Origin: Methylococcus geothermalis
Lineage (GTDB): Bacteria; Pseudomonadota; Gammaproteobacteria; Methylococcales; Methylococcaceae
Direction: 5' to 3'
Length of the DNA: 64,000 bases
Assembly: GCF_012769535.1 (NCBI RefSeq)
Contig: NZ_CP046565.1
Location: forward strand, 2,866,501 to 2,930,500
The notes under the pieces are model-generated. The model had not been told where the DNA came from and did not search any database. It saw only the letters and a program-made list of their open reading frames with translations. Below are positions 25,203-34,315 of this stretch, one piece after another. Each line of letters opens with the position of its first letter. Positions within the stretch are counted from its first letter, which is position 1. Position numbers and translations under genes: made by a program.

Positions 25203-27836
25203 ATGCCCCATCCCGCTTCGAACACCAGCGCGTCGAACCCCCCCATCGGCTCCAGCACCACGATCTCATTTCCGGCGCCCGGAACGGTTGCAATCCAGGG
25301 ACAGGCCATGTTCGGCGATCCGGACACCCCGGTTTGCCGGGCTTTCTTGCGGCGAGTATTCCTGGTACCGGAAATCCGGGGAGCGACGATCAAAACGGCG
25401 CCGGCCTGTCGTGCAGAGCTCCATTTCGACGCCACGCGGCATGCCGCGAAAGAAGTGCTGTGGAAGGTGGCGGATTGCCTGGTGGACGAAAACGGCATGC
25501 CGGCCGAAGGCGAAACCGCTCCGCTGATCTCACCGATGATCACCGCGCGCGACCGCCACGGCGTCGTGCATTATCACCGGTTCGGCAAGAGGGTGACGGG
25601 CTGGCAGGTCGTGAACGACAAGACCGGCTCGATCAGGCTGAAAAATCCCGTCCTTTATCGCAAGAACAACCTCTGCCAGGCCATCGAGCGCGAACTGATG
25701 AGCGTGCTCGGCATCGACCGCTACAAGACGCATTCCCTGCGCTGCACGGTGCAAATCGACTATGATCCGCGCCGGCTGAGCCCATCGAATCTCATCGAGA
25801 TCCTCGACAGCGCGCTGGAGAACGCCGAACACCAGGAGGAGCTGGACAAACTCGATCTCGACCTGACCATCTGCACCCTGTCCGTCCCGCTGGCGGCGAC
25901 CGCGCAGTTCGCGGTTCCGGCCTTGCTCCCGGTGTCGGCGGCGGTATTCGCCTACACAGCCATCCCTTGCTTCAAGGGTGCGTACGAACTCGTTTTCAAG
26001 GAAAAGCGGATCGGCTGCGATTTTCTGGATTCCATCGTGGTACTCGGCTGCCTGGGCACCTTGCAGATTCTGCCCGGCGCGGTATTGGCCTGGTGCCTGT
26101 CCTTCGGCCGGCTGCTGGTCAAGAAAACCGAAGACAACTCCAAGAAGATGCTGCTCAATGCGTTCGGGAAGCAGCCTCGCTACGTCTGGCTGGTCAAGGA
26201 CGGCGTCGAGATCGAAGTGCCCATGGACAAAGTCCAGAAAGGCGACATCGTGGCCGTCCATACCGGCGATACCGTGCCGGTGGACGGCCATATCGTCGAA
26301 GGTATGGCGATGATCGACCAGCATGCTCTGACCGGCGAATCCACCCCCGCCGAAAAGGGCGTGGGCGACAGGGTCTTCGCGTCCACGATCATGGTCGCCG
26401 GCAAGATCTTCGTTTCGGTCGAACAGTCCGGCAGCGAAACCGCCTCCTCCAAGATCAGCCAGATATTGAACGACACCGCGGGCTACAAGCTCTCCTCCCA
26501 GCACCGGGGAGAAAAGCTGGCGGATCAGGCCGCCCTTCCCACGCTGGTCGTGGGCGGCGTCGCCATGGCGGCCATCGGTCCGGGCGGCGCCGTCGCCGCG
26601 CTCAACAGCGACCTGGGTACCGGCATCCGCATGGCGGCGCCGCTTGCCCTCTTGTCTTCGCTGGCGCTGTGCGCGCAAAAGGGCATCCTCGTCAAGGATG
26701 GCCGGGCGCTCGAACTCATGGGCAAGATCGACACCGTTCTGTTCGACAAGACCGGCACCCTGACCCGGGAATGTCCGGAGGTGGGCCGGGTCATCACCGC
26801 GAAGGGGTTCGAAGAAAGCGAGGTGCTGATGTATGCCGCGGCGGCGGAACAGAAATTCCATCACCCCATCGCCCTGGCGATCCTGAACAAGGCGGAAGAA
26901 TGGGGGATCGGGCTGCCGGCGACCGACGAGACCCAGTACAAGGTCGGCTACGGCATCGATGTCGGGGTGAACGGCCACCGAATCCGGGTCGGCAGCCCCC
27001 GCTTCATGGAGATGGAGGGCATTGCCCTCACCCCGGCGATCAAGGAAGCACTCGATGCCGCCCATCTCGAAGGCTATACGATGGTGATGGTCGCGATCGG
27101 AGACCGGATCGGCGGAGCACTGGAACTCCGGGCCGCGGTCCGGCCCGAAGTGAAGCAGATCGTCGCCGGCCTGCGGGCCCGCGGGGTCAAGCATCTGGCG
27201 ATCATTTCCGGCGACCACGAAGCGCCCACTCGCAAACTGGCCGAAGAGCTCGGCATGGACCGTTACTTCGCCCAGGTCTTGCCGGCGGACAAGGCCGGTT
27301 ATGTCGAAAGGCTGCAACAGGAAGGCCGCACCGTCTGCTTCGTCGGCGACGGCATCAACGACTCGATCGCCCTGAAGAAGGCCAACGTGTCGATCTCGCT
27401 GCGAGGCGCCACCTCCATCGCCACGGATACCGCCCACATCGTGTTCCTGGAACAGGGCTTGGGCAAACTTTGCGAACTGCGGGATATTTCACGGGAGCTG
27501 GACCGCAATATCGCCCGCAGCTGGGCCATGATCATCGCCCCCAATGTCGCCTGTGTCCTCGGCGTGTTCACCCTCGGCTTCGGCGTGGCGGCCTCGGTTT
27601 TCACCAACAATGTCGCGGCGCTCGCGGCGCTCGCCAACGGCCTGCTGCCCATGCGAAAGGTCGCCCTCCTGGAAGCCGAACGGCGCCATCAGCTCGAACT
27701 CGAATTGAAGCGTGCGGGCTGTGATAATGTGGGCCGAACCGGAATCCCTGATGCCGCCGTCACCATGGAAACCGCGGGCACGGCGACGGGTATCGAGGAT
27801 GCCGACGACGGCAGACAGGACGCGCTCGCGGCATGA
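25203..27836 (+). CDS. P1B-like P-type ATPase with intact catalytic motifs but no CPC metal site
   Basis: The protein is 877 residues from ATG 25203. Two degenerate ferredoxin-like (HMA-like) N-terminal domains lack CxxC. Membrane helices (TICTLSVPLAATAQFAVPAL, FLDSIVVLGCLGTLQILPGA) follow. The actuator motif is TGES at 377-380, the phosphorylated Asp is D515 in LFDKTGTLT, the N-domain HP is 554-555 and the hinge is GDGIND at 715-720. Where P1B pumps have CPC, the aligned residues are L-G-T inside SDLGTGIRMAAPLALL, so the transmembrane metal site is atypical and the cargo cannot be assigned. It lies upstream of a catalytically dead homologue, with which it may pair. Confidence 0.85.
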   Translation: MPHPASNTSASNPPIGSSTTISFPAPGTVAIQGQAMFGDPDTPVCRAFLRRVFLVPEIRGATIKTAPACRAELHFDATRHAAKEVLWKVADCLVDENGMPAEGETAPLISPMITARDRHGVVHYHRFGKRVTGWQVVNDKTGSIRLKNPVLYRKNNLCQAIERELMSVLGIDRYKTHSLRCTVQIDYDPRRLSPSNLIEILDSALENAEHQEELDKLDLDLTICTLSVPLAATAQFAVPALLPVSAAVFAYTAIPCFKGAYELVFKEKRIGCDFLDSIVVLGCLGTLQILPGAVLAWCLSFGRLLVKKTEDNSKKMLLNAFGKQPRYVWLVKDGVEIEVPMDKVQKGDIVAVHTGDTVPVDGHIVEGMAMIDQHALTGESTPAEKGVGDRVFASTIMVAGKIFVSVEQSGSETASSKISQILNDTAGYKLSSQHRGEKLADQAALPTLVVGGVAMAAIGPGGAVAALNSDLGTGIRMAAPLALLSSLALCAQKGILVKDGRALELMGKIDTVLFDKTGTLTRECPEVGRVITAKGFEESEVLMYAAAAEQKFHHPIALAILNKAEEWGIGLPATDETQYKVGYGIDVGVNGHRIRVGSPRFMEMEGIALTPAIKEALDAAHLEGYTMVMVAIGDRIGGALELRAAVRPEVKQIVAGLRARGVKHLAIISGDHEAPTRKLAEELGMDRYFAQVLPADKAGYVERLQQEGRTVCFVGDGINDSIALKKANVSISLRGATSIATDTAHIVFLEQGLGKLCELRDISRELDRNIARSWAMIIAPNVACVLGVFTLGFGVAASVFTNNVAALAALANGLLPMRKVALLEAERRHQLELELKRAGCDNVGRTGIPDAAVTMETAGTATGIEDADDGRQDALAA

Positions 27837-28011
27837 GAAGCACGCTTCCGCCAGCCCCGGAACAACGGGCGGTCATGGCGGCTCCTGCCAGGGCCGCCTC
27901 CCTCACCCGGCCCTCTTCATGGAACAAGTGGGGAAAGCTGGCCGGGGTATACGCTGAGCGGCTTTCACGCCATGACGTATCTGTTTCCGAACATTCCATT
28001 GGAGGATTCTC

Positions 28012-28533
28012 ATGTCCGAACCCAACGCATCCCACAGCCGCAACAGCGAGTCCGGGCATTCCGCGGCGGCGGCAACGGAAAAATCCCGCGGCGGCCATCA
28101 GCCGCGGTTTCGCATCTTCATTCTGGACACCGGCTGGACCTCGCCCGCCGCGCAGGTGATCCGGGACAATTTCGAGATGATCCGCTCGTTCCAGGACGGC
28201 GATCCGCTCTATGTGCTGTCGCCGGAGCAGTCCCGTGACATCGTCAAGAGGCATCCCCAGTTCATCGGAAAGGATCCGGTCGTCATCGTCCGCGACATGC
28301 ACCGCTCCGGTCCGCGCGACGGCGGCGAATACCATGGTTTCCACCTCAATCTCGGACTGATCCAGAAACCCGTTCGGGCGCTGCATGCCCTGCAGGAATT
28401 TTTACGCTTCCTGAGCATGCACCGCGACAGCCCCAACATCGAAAAGGACATCAGGGACAGGCTTCACAAGGATGGCTTCATCGGCACCATCGAGGTGATC
28501 CGTGAAGGCGCCAAAGACGCCATGGGCGCCTGA
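28012..28533 (+). CDS. Unknown soluble protein between the two ATPase genes (173 aa)
   Basis: GGAGG lies 6-7 nt before the ATG. A low-complexity Ser/Ala/Gly/His N-terminus of about 30 residues is followed by a compact alpha/beta domain beginning FRIFILDTGWTSPAAQVIRD, with DPLYVLSPEQSRDIV and KDPVVIVRDMHR strands and a helical end (EFLRFLSMHRDSPNIEKDIRDRL). There is no signal peptide, membrane helix or cysteine. I do not recognise the family. Position within the gene row suggests a cytoplasmic accessory of the ATPase pair. Confidence 0.65.
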   Translation: MSEPNASHSRNSESGHSAAAATEKSRGGHQPRFRIFILDTGWTSPAAQVIRDNFEMIRSFQDGDPLYVLSPEQSRDIVKRHPQFIGKDPVVIVRDMHRSGPRDGGEYHGFHLNLGLIQKPVRALHALQEFLRFLSMHRDSPNIEKDIRDRLHKDGFIGTIEVIREGAKDAMGA

Positions 28534-28589
28534 CGGAAAGCCTCGGTCAATTCGCATTTTTTGGCATACCGAAACCGGAGGACACCCGC

Positions 28590-28781
28590 ATGGAACAGGT
28601 GACGAACGCACTGACCACCGCGCTTGCAGCCATCTTTCTCTCGGCCATGGTCATCGAGGTCCGGCGCCGACAGAGGCAACTCCAGGAACTGTACAACGTA
28701 CTGGATGCGCAGGATAAACAAATCGTCATGGAGCTCGACCGCATGGTCGAACTCGGCGAAATCCAGCCATACGCCGATTAG
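28590..28781 (+). CDS. Small single-pass membrane protein (63 aa)
   Basis: GGAGG lies 8 nt before the ATG. One hydrophobic helix (ALTTALAAIFLSAMVIEV) near the N-terminus is followed by a strongly basic RRRQRQ stop-transfer and a short acidic coiled coil (ELYNVLDAQDKQIVMELDRMV). This size and layout suit a small regulatory subunit of a transporter. Sited 42 nt upstream of the pseudo-ATPase gene, it is likely co-transcribed. No named family is recognised. Confidence 0.65.
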   Translation: MEQVTNALTTALAAIFLSAMVIEVRRRQRQLQELYNVLDAQDKQIVMELDRMVELGEIQPYAD

Positions 28782-28823
28782 CCGTTTGATATCTTTCTAC
28801 AAACGCTGAACAGAAACTGGTTT

Positions 28824-31184
28824 ATGGCCGAGAGCATCACGTTCGGTTCCAATTGGCTGCGCATTGAGGACAGACGGGTCTTCGGCCCGGGCGGCGGAAG
28901 GACTGCCCGCCGTTTTGCCCGGCAGGTACTGGCTCTTCCCGACATCGAATCACTCACCCTGGACCCGTCCCAAAGCAGCGCTGTCATAAAGCACCGCACC
29001 GCTGGAGCCAACCTCAGCGCGTTTCGGCAGCGGCTGGCCGCGGCGATCGGCACCGACAGCGGCGGATTGGAGGACCGGGCTTTGCCGCATTGGCCGGCGG
29101 ATACCAAGCTGACGCTCCATCGGCGCGAGGGCTTGATCTCGCTGTTCCGGATCGGCGCGATCGAGGAAGGCTGGCTGGAGTTGCAGCATCCCCGGCTGAA
29201 GGGACATTCGGCATTCGCCCGGAACATCGAAGCCGGGCTCGGGGCACTGGGGGCCGTCACGCGAGTCTCCGGAAATGCCGCCTCCGGTACGATCCGGGTA
29301 CGTTATGACGCCTCGGCGCTCGAGCCTTTGACCGTTGTGCGCGTTGCCGAAGGATTCCTCACGGGCAATGACATGTCGCGTGTTCCCGAACCCGCATCGG
29401 TCGATTTCCGGGTCGCCCATGCCAGCGTGGGCCTCGGCGCCGTCGGAGAATTGATGCTGCCGCTTGCGACGCCGGTCGCAGCCGGCCTGCTGGTCGCCGC
29501 CAACCTCGGCGTCCTGCAGGATGCCGGCAAGCAGATCGGCCGCGGGAAACTCGGGGTGCCGGTCTTTCATACCGCCCTGCTGGCCTGCTCTATCGCCACC
29601 GGCCAAGTGCTCGCCTATGCCTTGACCGAGTGGTCGCTGCGCTACTGGCAGCGGAACTGGCGGAGAAACCTGGCGCAGGAAACGCATGCGCTCCTGGAAG
29701 ACAGTTTGCCGCTTCCGGCTCAGGCCACCGTGCTGGGCACCGGCGGACGCGAAACCCGGGAGGCAGTGGCCGACTTGCGGCCCGGCGACCGCATCAGGGT
29801 TCCGACATCGGAACCCTGTCCGGTCGACGGGCGCGTCGTCGCCGGCAACGCCCTGGTTCAGGAAACCAGCCTCCGCGGAAGCCGAGGCCTGATGAGAAAA
29901 GGCGCCGGTGACGAAGTGCTCGCGGGGAGCGTCGTCGTCAGCGGCGCCCTGGAACTCGAAGTCGTCCGTACCGGCCCGGACACCCGTGCCGCCCAGCTTA
30001 CCCGGGCCATCCTCGAAACCGCCGCGGGGATGCCCGCCGACCGGACGATGCGGCGCAAGGCCGAAGATCTTGCGGACCGCACGGTACTCCCCACGCTGGC
30101 CACCGCCGGCGTGGGCTGGGCCGCGGGGGATCTGATCACCGTGGGCGCCATCCTGCATCAGGACTGGGTCAGCGGACCGGGTCTCGCCCTCCCGATGCAG
30201 ACGCTGCGGGACATGCGGCTGGCCCTGCACAGCGGCGTCTTGCTCAAATCGCCCTCCGCCCTGGTCCGTCTCCGGGAAAGCGATTTCCTGGTGGTCGACG
30301 GCGATCTGCCGGGCCTCCTCGATCCGGACCTCGAGCTGGCTCAGGTGGACAGTCGGCTGCCGGACACCGACACGCTCCTGCGACACGCCGCAGGCGCCGG
30401 GCTCTTCCTCGGCGATGAACGCGCCGAGGCGCTGGCGCGGAGCTGTCTGCAGCGGGGGCTGGTCGTCCGCGAGCCGGAATTGCTGTCCCTGGACGCCGAT
30501 GCGGTCGGCGTGCGAATCGGCCGCCATACCGTCAGCCTGGTGAACCGTCCCGGCCGTTCCAAGACGGCTCCGGCGCCCTTGCTGGTGCGCATCGATGGCG
30601 TCGACGTCGCCGAACTGCGGTTCGCCTACGGCGCCCTGCCGCATGCGGCCCGCACCCTGGCCCGTCTCCGCGCGCTCGGCATGCAGCAGATAGTCGTCGT
30701 TTCGTCCCGAGCGGAAAGCGAAGCCGCCGAACTCGCGCAGCGCCTCGGGGCCGATCTTTCCGGCGGAGGACTGAGCCCGGAGCAAAAGCTCCGCTTTCTA
30801 CAGGGTCTGAAAAAACGCGGCGTTCGCGCCACGGTGGTCCTCGACTTCGGCAGGAATCCGGACGCCGCCGGTGAAGCCCATGTCGCCGTCGCGTTCGGAA
30901 GCCAGACTGCCGACGGAGGCCCTTGTGACATCGCCATCCTGGGCGAGTCGCTCGATCCCTTGGTCGATCTGATGGGATTGGCTCAGGGCCACGAAGCCGA
31001 CGTCGTTTCGGCCTGCCGCATGGCGGCGATCCCGAACCTGCTCTGTATCGCCGGCGCCTTCGCCGGGCTGCTCAACGGCATCACCTCCGGGATCATCGCG
31101 AATATCGGCGTCATGAACGTCGACCGCCGCATGCGGCGAGCCCTGCAGATGGCAAGGACGCGCCGCTCTCCGGTTCTACGCTGA
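28824..31184 (+). CDS. Catalytically degenerate P-type ATPase homologue (pseudo-ATPase)
   Basis: The 786-residue protein keeps the P1B fold order: N-terminal HMA-like domains, membrane helices, actuator, P/N region and final helices ending GITSGIIANIGVMNVDRRMRRAL. All signatures are broken. TGES is RGSR at 351-354 (in SLRGSRGLMRKGAGDE, aligned to the upstream ATPase's TGESTPAEKGVGD). DKTGT is DGDLP, keeping D492 but losing the rest. GDGIND is DFGRNP near 674-679. The HP nucleotide motif is missing. The frame is fully open over 2.3 kb, so it is a kept protein rather than a decaying gene. It probably forms a complex with, or regulates, the active ATPase. Confidence 0.8.
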   Translation: MAESITFGSNWLRIEDRRVFGPGGGRTARRFARQVLALPDIESLTLDPSQSSAVIKHRTAGANLSAFRQRLAAAIGTDSGGLEDRALPHWPADTKLTLHRREGLISLFRIGAIEEGWLELQHPRLKGHSAFARNIEAGLGALGAVTRVSGNAASGTIRVRYDASALEPLTVVRVAEGFLTGNDMSRVPEPASVDFRVAHASVGLGAVGELMLPLATPVAAGLLVAANLGVLQDAGKQIGRGKLGVPVFHTALLACSIATGQVLAYALTEWSLRYWQRNWRRNLAQETHALLEDSLPLPAQATVLGTGGRETREAVADLRPGDRIRVPTSEPCPVDGRVVAGNALVQETSLRGSRGLMRKGAGDEVLAGSVVVSGALELEVVRTGPDTRAAQLTRAILETAAGMPADRTMRRKAEDLADRTVLPTLATAGVGWAAGDLITVGAILHQDWVSGPGLALPMQTLRDMRLALHSGVLLKSPSALVRLRESDFLVVDGDLPGLLDPDLELAQVDSRLPDTDTLLRHAAGAGLFLGDERAEALARSCLQRGLVVREPELLSLDADAVGVRIGRHTVSLVNRPGRSKTAPAPLLVRIDGVDVAELRFAYGALPHAARTLARLRALGMQQIVVVSSRAESEAAELAQRLGADLSGGGLSPEQKLRFLQGLKKRGVRATVVLDFGRNPDAAGEAHVAVAFGSQTADGGPCDIAILGESLDPLVDLMGLAQGHEADVVSACRMAAIPNLLCIAGAFAGLLNGITSGIIANIGVMNVDRRMRRALQMARTRRSPVLR

Positions 31185-31187
31185 TCC

Positions 31188-31204
31188 CTCCCCGGTCGGG
31201 GGAG
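31188..31204 (+). terminator. Short GC hairpin directly after the pseudo-ATPase stop
   Basis: CTCCCC at 31188-31193 pairs with GGGGAG at 31199-31204 around a 5-nt loop, 3 nt after the stop codon. No T-run follows. It is a candidate end for the ATPase gene row. Confidence 0.35.
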
Positions 31205-31597
31205 ACTGCCGCCGCCTCTCCCTCCCGGCCTTGCGGAGTCTCATGACACAGCTCACCCCTTCCGCCCCGCTGAGCCGTTACGAGGCGGCTTGGGGTCCGC
31301 GCCATCGCCGCCCGGAAGCGGCGCAAGCCTCATTTGGGAAGCCATCTCCCGGACCGGGCACAGCGGCCGCCGGTCCGGCTGAGGCGGAAAATCGTGCCCA
31401 TCCCGGCCTCGCGATTCGCGCTCGCTGCCCTCGACAGGATGGCCGAGCAACGGGTGCGGGACGGCTGGATTCTGCGCCACAGCGGATTCCGCGGTCTGGC
31501 GGACATCGGCGCGCGGATACCGCCGGCATGAACGGCGGTTGAGCTGCACCGACCGCTGAAGGTACCATGCGGCGTTTCCCCATGAATTCATCAGAGC
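31205..31597. other. Gap without a confident gene
   Basis: About 390 nt between the ATPase row and the next gene. A plus-strand frame at 31334-31531 (65 codons) with a plausible helical end (ALAALDRMAEQRVRDGWILR) is open but has no ribosome site. I see no RNA gene or repeat here. Confidence 0.4.
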
Positions 31598-32011
31598 ATG
31601 ACCGAAATTCCTCATCCCGGACGCAAATCGACAAGGCGGCAAGGCAAGCAGGGGCGCGATCCGCACCCGTCCGGAACCGACGGGCGGCAAGCGGGCGAGG
31701 ACGCCCTCGAAAAGAGCCTCGAAACGCTGGATGCCCTGGCGATTGAACGGAAGACCGAACGACGGATACGGCGCATGCCGCATGATGTCGCCTGGCTGCT
31801 GATCACCGCCGGCGTCGTCGGCCTGGTCACGCCGGGCGTGCTTGGCCTGCCCTTCCTCGCCATGGGCGGACTGGTGCTGTGGCCCGGCACCAGCGGGCGG
31901 ATCGAGCACTGGCTTAACGGCCGGCCGCCACGGTTCCTGAAAGGCAGCATGAAACAGATCGGTCGCTTCCTGGACGACCTGGAACGGCGCTACCCGCCGT
32001 CGTCCCGCTGA
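31598..32011 (+). CDS. Small two-helix membrane protein (137 aa)
   Basis: A basic, Gly/Arg-rich N-terminus of about 60 residues leads to PHDVAWLLITAGVVGLVTPGVLGLPFLAMGGLVLWPG, two closely spaced hydrophobic helices with Pro/Gly turns. A positively charged C-terminus (RPPRFLKGSMKQIGRFLDDLERR) follows. The helix pair resembles the PGPGW/DUF454-type hairpin membrane proteins, though I would not name the family. It follows the ATPase row on the same strand after a 414-nt gap and may be functionally linked. No strong ribosome site precedes the ATG. Confidence 0.6.
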   Translation: MTEIPHPGRKSTRRQGKQGRDPHPSGTDGRQAGEDALEKSLETLDALAIERKTERRIRRMPHDVAWLLITAGVVGLVTPGVLGLPFLAMGGLVLWPGTSGRIEHWLNGRPPRFLKGSMKQIGRFLDDLERRYPPSSR

Positions 32012-32065
32012 GCCCTTCCCTGCCCCGGATTTTCCGGGTTCCGCCCCCCACTTTCGAATCGACCG

Positions 32066-32914
32066 ATGCTGAGCTACCGTCACGGCTTCCATGCCGGAAA
32101 TTTCGCCGACGTCCTCAAGCATGCCGTGCTGGTGCGGATCGTCCAATCGCTGCTGCGCAAACCCGCGCCGTTCTTTTATCTGGACACCCACGCCGGTGCC
32201 GGCCGTTACGACCTGGAGTCGGCCATGGCCAAGAAGAACCGGGAGCATCGGAGCGGCATCGAACGGTTGTGGAAACTAACATCGGTGCCGCCCGAACTCG
32301 AGGATTATCTCGCCGCGGTGAGAGCGCTCAATCCGGGCGGCAAACTGCGGCATTACCCCGGTTCGCCGCTGATCGTCCGGCATTTTCTTCGCAGCGGCGA
32401 CCGGATGGCGCTGTGCGAATTGCACGGCACGGAGATCCATTCGCTGCGCGCCGTCTTCGGCGGCGAGCGCCGGATCACGGTTGACCAGATGGACGGCTAC
32501 CAGGGCCTCAAAGCCTTCCTGCCGCCAGCGGAGCGACGCGGCCTCGTGCTTTGCGATCCGCCCTTCGAGCTGCGCAACGAGCGCGAGCGGATGGTGGAAG
32601 CCGCGGCGGCCGCATGGAAACGTTGGCCCACCGGCATTTTCGCCTATTGGTACCCGATCCAGGACCGCCGCACGGCCGATTGGCTGCACCGGAAATTCCG
32701 CCGGACCGGCATCGACCGCCTCCTCGCCCTGGACCTGTCGGTATGCCCCGAAACGGGCGAGAAACACATGAACGGCAGCGGCCTGGTGATCGTCAACCCG
32801 CCCTGGCATCTCGACGAGCACATGAAGACGGTGCTGCCCTGGCTGCATGCGGCCCTCAGCCCCCAAGGGGAAGGCGGCTGGCGCATCGAATGGCTGGCGG
32901 GCGAAACGGCCTGA
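32066..32914 (+). CDS. rlmJ: 23S rRNA (adenine-N6)-methyltransferase RlmJ
   Basis: This 282-residue protein matches RlmJ from its first residues (MLSYRHGFHAGNFADVLKHAVL), with YLDTHAGAGRY as the SAM-binding loop and LCDPPFE as the N6-adenine catalytic D-P-P-F motif. A lid region includes FAYWYPIQDR. Length equals the E. coli enzyme (280). It methylates an adenosine of 23S rRNA (A2030 in E. coli) before ribosome assembly. It stands alone, ending at a hairpin shared with the convergent ndh gene. Confidence 0.92.
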   Translation: MLSYRHGFHAGNFADVLKHAVLVRIVQSLLRKPAPFFYLDTHAGAGRYDLESAMAKKNREHRSGIERLWKLTSVPPELEDYLAAVRALNPGGKLRHYPGSPLIVRHFLRSGDRMALCELHGTEIHSLRAVFGGERRITVDQMDGYQGLKAFLPPAERRGLVLCDPPFELRNERERMVEAAAAAWKRWPTGIFAYWYPIQDRRTADWLHRKFRRTGIDRLLALDLSVCPETGEKHMNGSGLVIVNPPWHLDEHMKTVLPWLHAALSPQGEGGWRIEWLAGETA

Positions 32915-32922
32915 CATCGGTA

Positions 32923-32945
32923 GGAGCGGACTCCCAGCCCGCTCC
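32923..32945. terminator. Bidirectional hairpin between rlmJ and ndh
   Basis: GGAGCGG at 32923-32929 pairs with CCGCTCC at 32939-32945 around a 9-nt loop in the 41-nt gap between the convergent stops. No T-run is present on either side, yet the position suits a shared terminator. Confidence 0.45.
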
Positions 32946-32955
32946 CGCTTCTGGT

Positions 32956-34278
32956 TCAGTGCAGCTTGATCTTCGGCCGCAACTTCCGGCTGAAGAATTG
33001 AGCGACCATGAACAGGCCGACCCGGAACGGCCCGAACAAGGCGTACTGGTGCATCTTGTAAAGACTCAGGTAGACCACCCGGGCGATCACACCCTCGATC
33101 ATCACGCTGCCCAGGAGGTTCCCCATGAGATTGCCCACCGTGCTGTACTGACCCAGCGAGACCAGCGAGCCATAGTCGCGGTAGTGATAATCGACCAGCG
33201 CCTTGCCTGCCAGCAGCCGCAGAATGTTCTTGTAGGCCGTGTCGGCCTCCTGGTGGGCCGACTGGGCGCGAGGCGGCACCACGCCGTTCTTTTCCGGCCA
33301 GGGACAGGCGCTGCAGTCGCCGATGGCGAAGATGTGGTCGTCCCGCGTCGTCTGCAGCGTCTGGCGCACCACGACCTGATTGATGCGGTTGGTTTCCAGG
33401 TCGGTCCGTGCCAGGAAATCCGGCGCCTTCACCCCGGCCGCCCAGACTTTCAGCGCGGCGGGGATGAATTTGCCGGTATGCGTCAGAACACCGTCCGGCC
33501 GCGCCTCCACGACTCGCTCTCCGAGGTGCAATTGCACATCGAGAGCCAGCAGTTGCTTGACGGTGGCTTCGGAAAGGCGCGGCGGCAGCTCGGGCAGCAG
33601 CCGGGGGGCGGCCTCGATCAAATGAATCTTGATATCCGACGGTTTGACGTTATCCAAGCCATAGGCCGCCAGCAGCCGGCTGGCCTGATGCAGTTGCGCC
33701 GAAAGCTCGATGCCGGTGGCGCCGCCGCCGACGATGGCCACGTCGAGCTGACCGGGCTGCTTCGCCCCGCCCATGGCATGGGCGCGCATGTAGGCTTCGA
33801 GCAGACGGCGGTGAAACTGCTGGGCCTCCTCGGTCGTATCCAGAAAGATGCAGTTCTGCGCCACGCCGGGAACGCCGAAATCGTTGCACACACTGCCGAC
33901 GGCGATGACCAGGATGTCGTAGGGGTGAGAGCAGGCGGGAATGACCTCCTCGCCCGCGGCATTGAGGGTCGGCGCGAGCATCACCTGCTTGGCCGTGCGG
34001 TCCAGGCCGTTCATGCGTCCGAGCACGAAACGGAAGTGGCAGGCATTGGCCTGGGCCAGGTAATCCAGTTCATCGTCGTTCACATCCATGGTGCCCGCCG
34101 CCACCTCATGCAGCAGCGGCTTCCAGATGTGGGTGGGCTGGGCGTCGATGAGGGTGATCCGCGCCTTTCCTTTTTTACCGAGGGTCTTGCCCAGCCTGGT
34201 CGCAAGCTCCAGGCCTCCGGCGCCTCCGCCGACGATCAGAATTCGCGGTACCGGCTCCTTGTTCTGTTTCTGTTGCAT
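32956..34278 (-). CDS. ndh: Type II NADH dehydrogenase (NDH-2)
   Basis: From ATG 34278 (GGGG about 7 nt upstream) the product is 440 residues. It has two Rossmann motifs, ILIVGGGAGGLELATRLG for FAD and VAIVGGGATGIELSAQL for NADH, the FAD-ribityl motif IFAIGDCSACP, and the AQSAHQEADTAYKNI quinone-side segment. The C-terminus has an amphipathic membrane-binding stretch (VYLSLYKMHQYALFGPFRVG). It passes electrons from NADH to quinone without pumping protons at the cytoplasmic membrane face. The gene is transcribed alone, 37 nt after the CHAD-protein gene start side. Confidence 0.92.
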   Translation of the reverse strand: MQQKQNKEPVPRILIVGGGAGGLELATRLGKTLGKKGKARITLIDAQPTHIWKPLLHEVAAGTMDVNDDELDYLAQANACHFRFVLGRMNGLDRTAKQVMLAPTLNAAGEEVIPACSHPYDILVIAVGSVCNDFGVPGVAQNCIFLDTTEEAQQFHRRLLEAYMRAHAMGGAKQPGQLDVAIVGGGATGIELSAQLHQASRLLAAYGLDNVKPSDIKIHLIEAAPRLLPELPPRLSEATVKQLLALDVQLHLGERVVEARPDGVLTHTGKFIPAALKVWAAGVKAPDFLARTDLETNRINQVVVRQTLQTTRDDHIFAIGDCSACPWPEKNGVVPPRAQSAHQEADTAYKNILRLLAGKALVDYHYRDYGSLVSLGQYSTVGNLMGNLLGSVMIEGVIARVVYLSLYKMHQYALFGPFRVGLFMVAQFFSRKLRPKIKLH

Positions 34279-34315
34279 GAATCCCCTTCCCGTTCTGTAT
34301 GGAGTCCGAAAAAGT

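Noticed and set aside
27833-28159. Frame starting ATGA at the ATPase stop (MRSTLPPAPEQRAVMAAPAR)
   Set aside because: It continues through the start of the next well-supported gene in another frame, with Pro/Arg-rich composition typical of a non-coding frame.
31334-31531. A 65-codon ORF after the ATPase row
   Set aside because: No ribosome site and no recognisable similarity; retained only as a note on the gap.
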